A DNA stretch of 64,000 nucleotides, taken from positions 532,061-596,060 of the forward strand of contig NZ_JAOVZO020000023.1 in the NCBI RefSeq assembly GCF_025717065.2, given 5' to 3'. This DNA comes from Tahibacter soli. Its GTDB lineage: Bacteria > Pseudomonadota > Gammaproteobacteria > Xanthomonadales > Rhodanobacteraceae. This document shows, one piece after another, positions 30,201 through 38,126 of this stretch. Below the pieces are notes generated by a model. That model was not told the origin of the DNA. It searched no databases and saw only the letters and a program-made list of their open reading frames with translations. Both the position numbers and the translations under genes were made by a program. Position 1 is the first letter of the stretch. Each line of letters opens with the position of its first letter.

Positions 30201-31307
30201 GTCGTCCACACCGGCGGCGGCGCATTGCTCGACGAGGTCGCGCACGGTTTCACCGACCAGCGCCACGAGACCGAGCTCGGATGGATCGACATGAACGCAC
30301 GCATGTACGACCCGGCGCAGCGCCGGTTCCTGTCGGCGGATCCGATCGTGAGCGATTCCCTGTTCGGCGCGGGACGCAGCCGCTTTTCATATGTGCGCAA
30401 CAACCCGATGCGATTTACCGATCCGACCGGCCTGGCGCCGACCCCGGGATCGGCCATTTATCAAAATTTCAACAATGGAACGGACCCGTCGGGCGGCGTC
30501 ACCGTCGAGAAGCGCACGTTCGCGGGGGATTCCTACACACACTCCGGCGGCACGCGTCCCGAGCAGCGGCCGTCATGGTCGTCGAACCAGGGCGCGTTGT
30601 GGTGGGCGACCGACGGCCCGCCGGCGGCGGCGGACGAGGGCAGCACGGAGTCCGATCCCGGCATGCCGAGCCCGAGCACGCACCCGTCGTTCGATCCCGC
30701 TGGCGAAGATCCGGCGCATCCCTTCGGCGGATGGGAAGGGCTCGGCGCCGTGCCGGGCCTGGCCTTCTACTCGCCGATGCTCGGCGATGCCATGCATGCG
30801 CAGTCGCTGATCGGCAAGGCCGGCGGCATCTGGGATCTGTACGACGTGCCGCAGACCTTGTACGACTCGATGCCGGCGCCGCTGATCAACAACATCCACA
30901 GGCCGAATCAGCACGTTCGTGCGCAGATGACCGTGCTGCGGATCGAGCAGGAAGTGCAGGCGTTGTCAGACGCGATGCAGCTGCTCACGGAGAACGGTGC
31001 GGATACGCCGGCCGTGCGGGAGGCGGCGCTCTCGTACCGGGCGCAACTGGAGGCCGACTACGTGAATCTGAAGGCGATCATGAACGGCGAGAGCGACCTT
31101 CAGTTCGCCGGACCCTTCAAGGCCGGCTGGCCGGCGATCGACTTCATCCCGGGCGGCAGTTTCTTCCCGCAGCTCGAGCCCGGGACGCCGGCTTTCGAGC
31201 AGGCGGAACAGTACATCTGGTACAAGGACATCGGTGACTGTCCGCGTTGCGTCAGTCCGTTCGAAGGCACCGTCGTCGACCCCAACATCTTCACGCGACC
31301 GAAGTAG
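24240..31307 (+). CDS. Giant SpvB/TcB-type RHS protein
   Basis: A 2355-residue protein with AGGAG before the ATG. An unusually long charged N-terminal region (about 40 residues) precedes the hydrophobic segment ILLTLAMAATTFMSGM and a SSAQAQA cleavage-like site. An SpvB-type domain begins near residue 115 (STGQATYSIPIAVPAG...LSLNYDS). FG-GAP loops (DANGDGRQDV, DFNGDGRVDL, DLNGDGRDDV) fill the middle. YD repeats run to about 2000, and the core signature RMYDPAQRRFLSADP lies near 2021 with DPTGL at about 2061. The last 290 residues form a variable tail with no toxin family I recognise. It differs in family branch from the RHS protein at 6580 and is not a duplicate of it. No immunity gene follows. 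Confidence 0.9.
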   Translation: METRSTPAAQRDTAAGIDVLQPAGSRRARILGHAATGRILLTLAMAATTFMSGMPSSAQAQAAAATASARDRGEAVTFERRKLPYKRPVKRKFPDFPGGDLLPAEEVGYLAGAGGVGSTGQATYSIPIAVPAGVRGMQPALSLNYDSDAGDGVLGIGWGLSGSSIIRRCHKSLRTDGVVDGISYADDDAICMDGKRLVRIGASPEGWGEYRSEASPFDRILRVGDSWKVFGKDGRISWYKAQALPRMRIADPNLDQDPGNDSPKMVPWRVGEVADGTAVLMWTLEKVEDRFGNWISYVYDGIVLKEIRYGFNADNTTYSRKIVFDYTGRPDVGPVSYVNGVRIAQPQLLRAIKIYAPAVPGGTSLQLTSQYLMLHDTSAKSGRSQLVMVKQCDGSSEIVPRCGWERTFVWKQAAAPVVTGGPMSDVQTYADSSDYGHGPVILDANGDGRQDVLYQETALADGWKLLLAGEPAGIPVGGDTFDIDGQTLRANASRFRIADINNDGRDDLIVGGLANENTDPKFKYFCLTWVSGPGQDHFEKCLAPETKLEYSNLGAEEAFSAPLWNFGDFNGDGRVDLIENDRVRLNLGAVGAQAQLQPSDEPADIAGPPFPFPWKVYNRGAGVSDLDGDGRAELMLASPVGVTPGTPGDDQYLWDQGEFTMRSRGLDATGAVEEALVPGLGNDSLMWAKKGLHNFPTWADSWVWEAERDPYQAWMLDINGDGLKDRLLIRQVLNENWHPSADAPGVYANNAFYEIAYKGEDEKGGFGSFVQFNTGRGFTPARRTKTQFRPLEMFAKWSLDQAYLDWRSELFGSAVDVVDLNGDGRDDVVVKSMHTLDFGTAPQVLANHPGGSQNPDNCVPADLHSNQCSFRPMVRAYLSTGDDFKLIEDLFDPGSPGIDPTMDTPYGFGHTRPVEIDGDGAPEYLRSVNKRISRVDLDLGPPEVIAEVRDEGSDVPREVFTYHDVSFPRTGDGCAYPIECPGRLLSRVDEHHVDVGRDRNGKPMYRRNKYSYWRPRSDLRGRGMLGFDSTETIDLDTGVRTTSTYELNTVQVAEFFPYAGTATNVTTDVPIVQAPDDGKPNLSAGVVKVWRTTVDNLPGIKLLNPDANNNPRSYFGYVSLSAGETREKPMQLNLVNGVPKLVEIGNLPGDILNYTTTTTAYDDWGNATSSEVDVLNGEKRVTTTTYLNDTATWLLGLPDVVTTTSLGQQRVVDHGYTDQGHLQTIQVQPNDPDPSVRSTTTRIADTRGLLIQLAEEAPGVPVRVDNLYYDADDVFPAQRMNALEHTNTVLRHPGLGVTVLTEDLLGNVATAKYDTFGRLRSTDGPTAMDVQNVSYAEWLSADGQIRGLKVRTQMTDGADRTIHSDELGRDVLAVHQGFDGSALHADRHYNLLGQLVDVSRPGKGAPSGFRTRMSYDTVGRPLKTVDPNEADVHYEYEPFLTHVYSPREPGDDPGMLGTLPYHHKRTMHADWMGRIDWTEEQGVVDQQPVTLHSRFAYGPFDLLTSAVDPQSNAISIRYDVLGRKIRITDPDAGVREFGYNGLHETISETTPLGVTIARNYDAIGRPTARTDSQGTTVYAWDLTPTGLGRLGATASPFVDQGPNGVPNGVADVPRITTEHTYNALGQPELSVLKFSAADNGATEEIYTTTKGYDSFGRPESIGYPSNAAPLALTLTYNAHGYPQSVARSKPGGGSQLVWETLARNADLALVDAKFGNDVLAHWSRDPVTGLVEKISARPVLSVDPAPSFEVGYGYDSAYNVKSRRWSGTAFGNRSIVEEFTYDILDRLSTWKLDGADAVRNGEYVYDYDMLGNMTGIARNGAAIYAASYGVNGKPNALRSYADLPGNGQPGLPVFPIYDAAGRQSIPLRRTVTYTDQDLPRQVIKDGATHDFRYVPAGPRVEKKSSDGRRTVYMGGLYEKRVAGNTVEHVYLLPGADGIAAQVTRTCTGSNCTEDIRYVVRDQLGSSSAAFDENGLVEAQVFDPWGERVVHTGGGALLDEVAHGFTDQRHETELGWIDMNARMYDPAQRRFLSADPIVSDSLFGAGRSRFSYVRNNPMRFTDPTGLAPTPGSAIYQNFNNGTDPSGGVTVEKRTFAGDSYTHSGGTRPEQRPSWSSNQGALWWATDGPPAAADEGSTESDPGMPSPSTHPSFDPAGEDPAHPFGGWEGLGAVPGLAFYSPMLGDAMHAQSLIGKAGGIWDLYDVPQTLYDSMPAPLINNIHRPNQHVRAQMTVLRIEQEVQALSDAMQLLTENGADTPAVREAALSYRAQLEADYVNLKAIMNGESDLQFAGPFKAGWPAIDFIPGGSFFPQLEPGTPAFEQAEQYIWYKDIGDCPRCVSPFEGTVVDPNIFTRPK

Positions 31308-31321
31308 ACCAATCGGCCGGA

Positions 31322-31365
31322 GAGAAGGCTCGTCGTGCCGGAGCATCCGGTGCGCGGGCCTTCTC
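31322..31365. terminator. Hairpin between convergent genes
   Basis: GAGAAGGC (31322-31329) pairs with GCCTTCTC (31358-31365), enclosing a further CCGG-based stem. It lies between the convergent RHS and beta-lactamase-like genes and could serve both. Confidence 0.45.
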
Positions 31366-31408
31366 CCGTCGGCATGACCCGACGACCATGGGCGAGCTCC
31401 GGTCGGCG

Positions 31409-32893
31409 TCAGCGAACGCGCGTCGCCTCTTCCGACTGCCCGCCGGCCTTGCCGCGCGGATACCAGGTTAGCCCTGTGACGTTGCCGTTCGCGTCGGTGC
31501 GGAAAGAGACCTGGAGTCGTTCCACTCTCGCGCTGAAGTCCTGCAGCGTCTCCGAGAACACCTCCGTCGGCGAGCCGGAACCGTCGTCGACGAGCAGATA
31601 GTCTCGCCGCCGGACGACGTCGATCATCGTGCCGTCCTTCGCGAGTCGGTACCGGCCGGCGTAGCCGTCCAGTACGAACGGATCGACACTGACGAACTGC
31701 CGGACCGGATAGGGCGGTGGCGGCGGCGGCAACGGCTCGCCCGTGAGCAGATAGCGACTCCACGCGGGGAGCGATTCGTCCGATCGTGCGTTCGCCAGCA
31801 CGACGACACCGATGCGGCGTTCCGGATCGAACGCGACGATGCTTCGATAACCTTGCTTCCCGCCGTCGTGATAGAAAATCTCGTGGCCGCGAACGCGGCG
31901 GACGATCCAGCCCAGCGCAAATTCCGAAGGGTCGGCTCCGCGCCTGACGCGAACCGCGGATCGCTGGTAGCGCATCGCCTCCGCGAGGGGCGTGTCGACA
32001 TAGCCGAGATTGGCGGCGAGATACGTCAGCAGATCGTTTGCCGAGGATCGCAGCGCACCTGACGGATAGAGCGTCTTCGTCTCCGCCGTGTAGACGGGCT
32101 GAAGATCCTTGTCGTGTCCGAAGGCGAGTCGCTTCAACTGTTCCGGCGACAGTCGGATCGCGGTGCTGCGCATGCCCAACGGCTGCAAGACGCGTTCACT
32201 GAGAAGCGCCTCGTACTCTTTGCCCGCACGCAGACCGAGAAGACGCCCGAGCAGCGACACGCCGAGGTTGGAATACTGCGGCACCCCTCCGGGTTCGCGC
32301 GGCGGCGTATACGTCGAGAGGAAGCGATACAGGTCCTGCACCGTGTACGCCTCCATGGGATCGGGTTCGGCCAGCAGGTTGATGTTCGTCGGCCACGCCG
32401 GCAGCCCGGACGTATGCGTCGACAGATCGGCCAGCGCGATCGGCCGGCCGCGTCGCGGCATCCTCACGCCTCGCGGCAAGAACGTCGAAGCGGGATCGTC
32501 GAGCTTCACTTCGCCGCGGCGAATCATGTCGGCGAGCACCAGACCGACGAACGACTTGCTGACCGAGCCAACAAGGAAGATCGTGTCGCCGTCCAGCGGG
32601 CGCTCGTCAGGCGTGCCGGAACGTCCGTACGCGACGACACGCCGGCCGGCAGGCTCGATCACGCCGATCACGACGCCGACGCCGTTATGCGCCATGCGCC
32701 GGTTGAGGAACGCGCGAAGGTCGTCGTCGGACGGGATCGACCAGTCCTCGGTCGGCGCCTGCGCTGCCGGCGTCGCGGGCGCCGCGGATGTCTGCTGGGC
32801 CGGCGCGCCGGATGCGAATCCCAGCGCGGTCAGCAGAATGCAGGAACCCCACAGCGCCCGGCGGGCGCGTCGGACCGTATACAGGTTTGCCAC
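31409..32893 (-). CDS. Exported serine beta-lactamase-like hydrolase (class C/esterase fold)
   Basis: A 494-residue protein. The GTG start is preceded by GAGGAG and opens a signal peptide ending near APAQQ. The catalytic SxxK is SVSK (110-113), the YxN is YSN (207-209), and HDGG (342-345) fills the third motif position, as in many Beta-lactamase-family esterases and peptidases. The last 100 residues form a small beta domain (FVSVDPFVLDGYAGRYRL), like the C-terminal lobe often seen after this fold. True antibiotic hydrolysis cannot be concluded. A D-aminopeptidase, esterase or cell-wall role is equally likely. It is a lone gene, divergent from the sigma factor at 33274. Confidence 0.85.
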   Translation of the reverse strand: MANLYTVRRARRALWGSCILLTALGFASGAPAQQTSAAPATPAAQAPTEDWSIPSDDDLRAFLNRRMAHNGVGVVIGVIEPAGRRVVAYGRSGTPDERPLDGDTIFLVGSVSKSFVGLVLADMIRRGEVKLDDPASTFLPRGVRMPRRGRPIALADLSTHTSGLPAWPTNINLLAEPDPMEAYTVQDLYRFLSTYTPPREPGGVPQYSNLGVSLLGRLLGLRAGKEYEALLSERVLQPLGMRSTAIRLSPEQLKRLAFGHDKDLQPVYTAETKTLYPSGALRSSANDLLTYLAANLGYVDTPLAEAMRYQRSAVRVRRGADPSEFALGWIVRRVRGHEIFYHDGGKQGYRSIVAFDPERRIGVVVLANARSDESLPAWSRYLLTGEPLPPPPPPYPVRQFVSVDPFVLDGYAGRYRLAKDGTMIDVVRRRDYLLVDDGSGSPTEVFSETLQDFSARVERLQVSFRTDANGNVTGLTWYPRGKAGGQSEEATRVR

Positions 32894-33273
32894 GGACTCT
32901 CCTCATCGATACGCCGGCTCGGACGCCGACATCGAACAACCGGACGAGGTCGCCGGTCAATCGCGGGCGCCCCGCGAACGCCACCGGCATTGCGCCATCG
33001 AGTCGACCTGCGTCGCTTCAGCGCGCGGCGCTCGTGCGCGTCGGTGCGCCGCCGCTTGCGAGGCAACGCACGGCAAACAGCACATACCTATCGCTCCCGT
33101 GCGGGGCAGAACGAATCGATCGGCGCGTATCGAGCGCAAAAGACGATCGCCTGGCGGGACCGCGAAACGTTTCGCCGCTCTGCCGCGTCCCGGATGGTCG
33201 GCTTGCGGAACGAGTCGTGCGATCCGCGACGTTGCGCGCCGGCAAGCCTCCCTTGTCGAGCGAGACAGCAACG
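32894..33273. other. Divergent intergenic region, 380 bp
   Basis: It separates the beta-lactamase-like gene (leftward) from the sigma factor gene (rightward) and must contain both promoters. I see no RNA gene, repeat or convincing palindrome in it. Confidence 0.4.
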
Positions 33274-33879
33274 ATGCTTCCGATTTTCAACGCACCCGCC
33301 GGCAACGCGCCGCATGAAATCACGCACCTGCTCGGCCGCTGGCGCGCGGGCGATCCGGGTTCCGAGCAGCGCCTGATCGCGCTGCTCTATCCGATGCTGC
33401 GCGCGCTGGCCCGGCGCGAGCTCGCGGTCGGCCGCATGACCTTGCGCGCGACCGAGCTCGTGCACGAGACCTACCTGCGGCTCGTCGACCAGTCGACCCC
33501 GTTCCGAAACCGCGCGCATTTCCTGGCGCTGTTCGCGCGGATCATGCGTCGCGTCGTCGTCGACGTCCTGCGGCACCGCGGCGCGGCGAAGCGCGATCGC
33601 GACCTGCGCATGACGCTGCCCGACGGCGACAGCGAGGACGCAGCGTTCGTCTCGACGGCCGATATCGTAGACGGCCTCGCGCTCGATGCTGCGCTCAAGG
33701 CGCTTGCGGAACACGATCCGCTGGCTGCGCAGATCGTCGAAGCGCGCTATTTCGGCGGCATGAGCAACGAGGAGATCGCCGTCGCCCTCGACGTGGGAAC
33801 GGCGACGGTCGTGCGCCATTGGCGATTCGCGCGTGCCTGGCTGCAGGCGCGGCTTCATTCCGCAGGCGGCGTGTCGTGA
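33274..33879 (+). CDS. ECF-like RNA polymerase sigma factor (TIGR02999-type), second copy
   Basis: A 201-residue protein. It shows region 2 (RATELVHETYLRLV...FLALFARIMRRVVVDVLRH) and a C-terminal helix-turn-helix (MSNEEIAVALDVGTATVVRHWRFARAWL). It belongs to the same subfamily as the protein at 15891 but is clearly divergent in sequence. The ATG at 33274 begins the recognisable protein; the frame is open further upstream. The stop codon overlaps the GTG start of the kinase gene (GTGA), so the pair is translationally coupled. Confidence 0.87.
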   Translation: MLPIFNAPAGNAPHEITHLLGRWRAGDPGSEQRLIALLYPMLRALARRELAVGRMTLRATELVHETYLRLVDQSTPFRNRAHFLALFARIMRRVVVDVLRHRGAAKRDRDLRMTLPDGDSEDAAFVSTADIVDGLALDAALKALAEHDPLAAQIVEARYFGGMSNEEIAVALDVGTATVVRHWRFARAWLQARLHSAGGVS

Positions 33880-36491
33880 CGGCGTCGGCGAGCTCGCTGC
33901 GCGACGACGACGGCGCGCGCTTCGAGAGGCTGCGTGCGCTGTTCGACGCCGGCTGCCTGCTCGCCACCGGCGATCGCGGGCGCTTTCTCGCGCGCGTGGT
34001 CGACGAGGACGTCGCGCTCGGCGGCGAGCTGTCGCGGCTCTTCGCCGAACACGATCGCGCCGACACCGGCCGATCGCGCCGCGCGCTGCTCGCCATGGTC
34101 GCCGAACTCGCCGCGGTTCCTTCGCACAAGACCGGCAGCCGCATCGGACGCTACGAGATCCGCCGCGAACTCGGGCGCGGCGGCATGGGCGTGGTCTACC
34201 TCGCCGAGGACGAAAACGGCGCGCCGGCAGCCGTCAAGGTGCTCGCGGCGAGCGGCACGCGACCGCGATTCGAGCGCGAGTGGGCGATACTCGCCGGGCT
34301 CGCGCATTCCCGCATCGCGCGCTTTCTCGATGCGGGCGATACCGACGGCGGCGCGCCGTACTACGCGATGGAATACGTTCCCGGCGTCGCGTTCGGCGAA
34401 TACTGCGACGGCGCCGCGCTGCCGGTCGCGGCGCGTCTGGCGCTGTTCCTCGACGTCTGCGCCGCGGTGCAGTTCGCGCACGCGAACCTCGTCCTGCACC
34501 GCGACATCAAGGGCGACAACATTCTCGTCACGCCCGAAGGCGTGCCCAAGCTGATCGATTTCGGCATCGCGCGCTCGCTCGAGCGCGATGCCGCGACGCG
34601 CACGCAGCAGCGGTTCTTCTCGCCGGTGAACGCCGCGCCGGAACAGATCAAGGGCGAGCGGCTGGGCGTCACCTGCGACGTCTATCAACTGGGGACCGTG
34701 CTCTACGAGCTCCTGTGCGGGCAGCCGATCTTCGATTTCCGGCAGCTCACGCCGAGCCAGCTCGAGCATCACATCCTCGACGTGCCGCCGGTGGCGCCGA
34801 GCCTCGTCGTGGCGCGCGGCGCCGCCGGCTGCGCGCGCCTGCGCGGCTGCGCGACGCCGCGTGCGCTCGCGACCGTCCTCGCCGGCGATCTCGACAACAT
34901 CGTGCTGCAGGCCCTGCGCAAGAAACCGGACGAGCGCTACGGATCGGTCGAACGTCTTGCCGAGGACGTGCGCGCCTATCTTTCGCGGCGGCCGGTGTCG
35001 GCGCGGCGCGGTCACGCCTGGTATCGCGTGCGGCGTTTCGCCAGCCGCCATCGCATCGCCGTCGCGGCAACGGTGCTTGCGCTCGCCACCGCCGTGTCGC
35101 TCGTCGCCGCTCTGGCGCTGCAGGCGCGCGATCTCGCGCGCGAGCGCGACGCCGCGCGGCACGATCGCGATCGCGCGGATACCACCGCGCGCTTCCTGGT
35201 CGACCTGTTCAAGACCGCCGATCCGCGTACGGCGCTGACGCGCGACATGCGCATCGGCGACGTGCTTTCGAGTGCCGCGCGCGGCCTCACGCTGCGCACC
35301 GATCTTTCCGGCGATATCCGCGCCGGACTGCTGACGGCGCTCGCCGAGGTGCAGCTTTCGCTGAGCGATCATCGCGCCGCGCTTCGTCTGCTCGACGAGG
35401 GCGCAGCCGCGCTGGATGCCGCGGGCCTCGCGCGCAGCGCCGCGATGGCGAGCGTGCTCCAGACGCGCGCACGCGTCGAAGGCGCATCCGGCAACACGCG
35501 CGCGGCCTACGCGCTGGCCGCGGAGGCGCTCGATCTTCACGAAAGACTCGGCAGTCCGCCGTCGGCACGGATCGTCGCGCGACATACCGCCGTGCGCGCG
35601 CTCGAAGATTTTGCGCCGGCGCGGGACGCGATCGGCGCCTATCGGGCGCTGCTGTCGTCTGTGCAGGAGGCGAGCACCGATGCATCGCGGCTCGCACGCA
35701 TCGAAATCCAGCTTTCGCAGCTGCTGCTCGCCGAGCGCGATCCGGCCGCATGCGATCTCGCGGCGAGTGCGTCGGCGCGCCTGCGTGCCGGATTGCCGGC
35801 GCGGCATCCCGACGTGCTCTGGGCCGCCGCCGCGGTCGCCGCCTGTCGCGACGAAACCGCAACCGAACCCGCGCCGGCGGTGCTCGCCGACCTTCAAAGT
35901 CTGTATGCCGAGCAGGTCGATCTGCTGGGCACGCGATCGTTCGTGCCGGTGGCGACGCTGGCATGGATCGCGGCGGCGTTTCACCGCCGCGGCGCGAACG
36001 CCGCCGCGATCGCCGTGGCGAGCGAAGTCGAGCGCGCCTTTTCGACGCTGCACGATCGTCCGCAATTCGACAGCTTCAGTGCCTTGACGAGCCTCGCGCG
36101 GTACGAGCTCGCCGACGGCCGCATCGATGCCGCGACGGCGCATCTCGAGCAGGCCGCTTCCATGGCGCGCGCGATCTGGGGCGAGTACGGGGCGAAGATC
36201 GCCGAGGCCGACGGCCGCCTCGGAGTGGCGTACGCGAGGGCCGGCCGCTGGGAGGCGGCCGAAACCACGCTGCGCCGCGCTGCCGGCCGCGCGCGGGACG
36301 AGGGGCCGCGCGCCGCGTGGATCGGGCTCGAGCTCGCCGACGTCGAGATCCGGCGCGGCCGCATCGACGAGGCGAGCGAGGATCTCGCGGCGATCGAGCC
36401 CACGGTCGTCGCCGGCGCCGCGAGATTCCCCGAGTTCGGCACGCGCTGGACGGCGCTGCGCGCGCGTCTGCCTGCCGAGTCGTCCCCGTGA
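33876..36491 (+). CDS. Transmembrane Ser/Thr protein kinase with TPR-like C-terminus, second copy
   Basis: An 871-residue protein. I chose the GTG because it overlaps the sigma stop as GTGA and leaves a normal kinase N-terminus. Active-site features are complete: GRGGMGVV (100-107), AAVK lysine 121, HRDIKGDN (208-215), DFG (229-231) and APEQ. A membrane helix lies at about 394-415. The remaining 450 residues are helical and TPR-like (AIAVASEVERAF, IDAATAHLEQAASM) and presumably form the sensor. Paired with its sigma factor it makes the second such module in the window, about 17 kb from the first. Confidence 0.88.
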   Translation: MTASASSLRDDDGARFERLRALFDAGCLLATGDRGRFLARVVDEDVALGGELSRLFAEHDRADTGRSRRALLAMVAELAAVPSHKTGSRIGRYEIRRELGRGGMGVVYLAEDENGAPAAVKVLAASGTRPRFEREWAILAGLAHSRIARFLDAGDTDGGAPYYAMEYVPGVAFGEYCDGAALPVAARLALFLDVCAAVQFAHANLVLHRDIKGDNILVTPEGVPKLIDFGIARSLERDAATRTQQRFFSPVNAAPEQIKGERLGVTCDVYQLGTVLYELLCGQPIFDFRQLTPSQLEHHILDVPPVAPSLVVARGAAGCARLRGCATPRALATVLAGDLDNIVLQALRKKPDERYGSVERLAEDVRAYLSRRPVSARRGHAWYRVRRFASRHRIAVAATVLALATAVSLVAALALQARDLARERDAARHDRDRADTTARFLVDLFKTADPRTALTRDMRIGDVLSSAARGLTLRTDLSGDIRAGLLTALAEVQLSLSDHRAALRLLDEGAAALDAAGLARSAAMASVLQTRARVEGASGNTRAAYALAAEALDLHERLGSPPSARIVARHTAVRALEDFAPARDAIGAYRALLSSVQEASTDASRLARIEIQLSQLLLAERDPAACDLAASASARLRAGLPARHPDVLWAAAAVAACRDETATEPAPAVLADLQSLYAEQVDLLGTRSFVPVATLAWIAAAFHRRGANAAAIAVASEVERAFSTLHDRPQFDSFSALTSLARYELADGRIDAATAHLEQAASMARAIWGEYGAKIAEADGRLGVAYARAGRWEAAETTLRRAAGRARDEGPRAAWIGLELADVEIRRGRIDEASEDLAAIEPTVVAGAARFPEFGTRWTALRARLPAESSP

Positions 36492-36496
36492 TCGGC

Positions 36497-36518
36497 GGGC
36501 GGTAAAAGCCGACCGCCC
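36497..36518. terminator. Short hairpin between convergent kinase and HAD genes
   Basis: GGGCGGT pairs with ACCGCCC around AAAAGCCG. It sits in the 26-bp gap between the convergent genes and just touches the HAD stop codon. Confidence 0.4.
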
Positions 36519-37009
36519 TACACGTGCAGGTCGCGGCGCACGCGCGCCAACGCCGTCGGCCAGTCGGGGCAGGGCGTCACGCCCGCGTCGATGGCGGCGT
36601 CGCGCTGCGGCCCGAAGAGGTACCGGTGCGGCACCAGGCCGGCGAGATGCCGCAGCACGTCGGGCCGATCGTCGATGAAATGCGTCAGGCGCAGTTCGCG
36701 GCAATGGTCGGCTTTCTGCGGGCGCTGCAGGCAGAAACGCACGTGATCGCGCGGCATGCCGGTACGGCCGTAGAAGTCGTGGTGGTCGAGCCAATGCCGC
36801 GTCTTCTCCTGCACCGACGGCCCGCACTTGGACACGAGCCAGACGGCGCCGCCGAACAGCCGGACGAGTTCCGGCACCGTCTCGAACATGCCGGCGTAGG
36901 GCGGCGTGGCCAGCGCCGCGGCCAGCGTCCCGCCGATAAAGGAAGTGTCTGCGCCGCCGTCGCCGTCCGGCGCGATCAGCACACGGCCGATGTCGATTCC
37001 CAGTCTCAT
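36518..37009 (-). CDS. HAD-superfamily hydrolase
   Basis: A 163-residue protein with GGAG seven bases before the ATG. Motif I is GIDIGRVLI, with the nucleophile aspartate but glycine at the +2 position, as in several HAD subfamilies written DxGGVL. A conserved lysine lies in the KTRHW segment or nearby, and motif IV is HFIDDRPDVL with two aspartates. There is no cap domain of note, so the substrate is probably a large or small phosphorylated molecule that cannot be named. It is divergent from the LysR gene and separated from it by 102 bp, so it is the obvious candidate target of that regulator. Confidence 0.75.
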   Translation of the reverse strand: MRLGIDIGRVLIAPDGDGGADTSFIGGTLAAALATPPYAGMFETVPELVRLFGGAVWLVSKCGPSVQEKTRHWLDHHDFYGRTGMPRDHVRFCLQRPQKADHCRELRLTHFIDDRPDVLRHLAGLVPHRYLFGPQRDAAIDAGVTPCPDWPTALARVRRDLHV

Positions 37010-37083
37010 GATGTTTCTCCGTTGGTTGGCGGAGCGCATCGTGACCTCGCCGGTCTTAGACCAGAACTACCGATTATTGACGC

Positions 37084-37104
37084 GCTATAGTTTTTGGTTA
37101 TAGC
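37084..37104. promoter_or_regulatory. LysR-type operator dyad (T-N11-A)
   Basis: GCTATA (37084-37089) and TATAGC (37099-37104) form a perfect dyad centred at 37094. T at 37088 and A at 37100 give the classic T-N11-A LysR box. It is AT-rich against a GC-rich background, lies in the gap between the divergent HAD and LysR genes, and ends eight bases before the LysR ATG, as expected for autoregulation. Confidence 0.55.
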
Positions 37105-37111
37105 TACGCGA

Positions 37112-37990
37112 ATGAACCTCGACGCCGTCCTCGCCTTCGCGGCATTCGCCGACCGCATGAATCTGAGTGCGGCCGCTACCGATCTGCACATCTCGCAACC
37201 GGCGCTGCATTCGAAGCTGCGCAAGCTCGGCGAGCAGCTCGGCGTGCCGCTGTACGTGCGCGTGGGGCGCAGGCTCGAACTCACGGCGCAGGGCGAGGAG
37301 GTCGCGCGCTTCGGCCGCGAGATCGCCACGCAGACGCGCCTGTTCGGCGAGCAGCTGCGCGACGGCGGCGGCAGCGAACTCAGTTTCGCGGCGGGGGACG
37401 GCGCCTACCTCTACCTGCTCCGCCCCGCGCTGCGGCGCTTCCTCGCCGAGGGTGGCACGCGCCTGCGGCTGCTGACGCGCGACCGCGACGGCGCGCTCGA
37501 CGCCGTGCGCAGCGGCCGCGCGCAGCTTGGCGTCGCGCCGCTGCAGAGCGTGCCGTCCGACGTCGAGGCGCGCGTGCTGACGACCGTCGGCCAGATGCTC
37601 GTGGTGCGCAACGACCATCCGCTCGCGCGCCGGCGCCGGCTGAAGCTGCGCGACCTCGCGCACTGCGCCCTGATCGTGCCGCCGGAGGAGCGACCGCACC
37701 GGCAGCTGCTTGCGCGCCTGCTCGGTGCGGCCGGGGTGCCGTGGACCGTCGCCGTGGAAGCGACGGGCTGGGATTTGATGCTGTCGTTCGTCGAACTCGG
37801 CGCCGGTGCGGCCGTCGTCAACGGCTACTGCCGGCTGCCGCGCGGACTGCGCGGACTGCCGATCACGGAGCTGCCCGTGCTGCGCTATCACGTCTTCCAT
37901 CGCCGCGGCCTCAAACCCGCCGGCGATCTCGCGCGCCTCGCCCGCACGCTGCACGCGCACGCGGACGACTGGCGCGAGCGCGCCGGATGA
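37112..37990 (+). CDS. LysR-family transcriptional regulator
   Basis: A 292-residue protein. The N-terminal winged helix (MNLDAVLAFAAFADRMNLSAAATDL...QPALHSKLRKLGEQLG) and a type-2 periplasmic-binding-like effector domain (RSGRAQLGVAPL, NDHPLA) are both clear. The ATG at 37112 is preferred over a TTG at 37094 because it matches the family N-terminus. It probably controls the divergent HAD gene and itself through the dyad at 37084-37104. The effector cannot be guessed. Confidence 0.88.
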   Translation: MNLDAVLAFAAFADRMNLSAAATDLHISQPALHSKLRKLGEQLGVPLYVRVGRRLELTAQGEEVARFGREIATQTRLFGEQLRDGGGSELSFAAGDGAYLYLLRPALRRFLAEGGTRLRLLTRDRDGALDAVRSGRAQLGVAPLQSVPSDVEARVLTTVGQMLVVRNDHPLARRRRLKLRDLAHCALIVPPEERPHRQLLARLLGAAGVPWTVAVEATGWDLMLSFVELGAGAAVVNGYCRLPRGLRGLPITELPVLRYHVFHRRGLKPAGDLARLARTLHAHADDWRERAG

Positions 37991-38126
37991 TCGACATCGC
38001 CGTGCGCCTGCACGCCTGAACCGAACGCCTTCGACGTGATCGCGTCCGACGCCGCTTTACGCGTCTCCCCCGCGAGCCGGACGGCAGCCCGCCATCCGCG
38101 CTGTCCATGCGAAGGAGAAACAGATC

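Noticed and set aside
24099..30266. A 2055-codon open frame antisense to the SpvB/RHS gene
   Set aside because: It is an Arg/Val/Ala-rich shadow caused by high third-position GC in the real gene. It has no domain, signal peptide or ribosome site.
31409..32893. Calling the serine hydrolase an antibiotic-resistance beta-lactamase
   Set aside because: The third motif is HDGG and a C-terminal extra domain is present, as in many esterases and peptidases of the fold. Resistance cannot be inferred.
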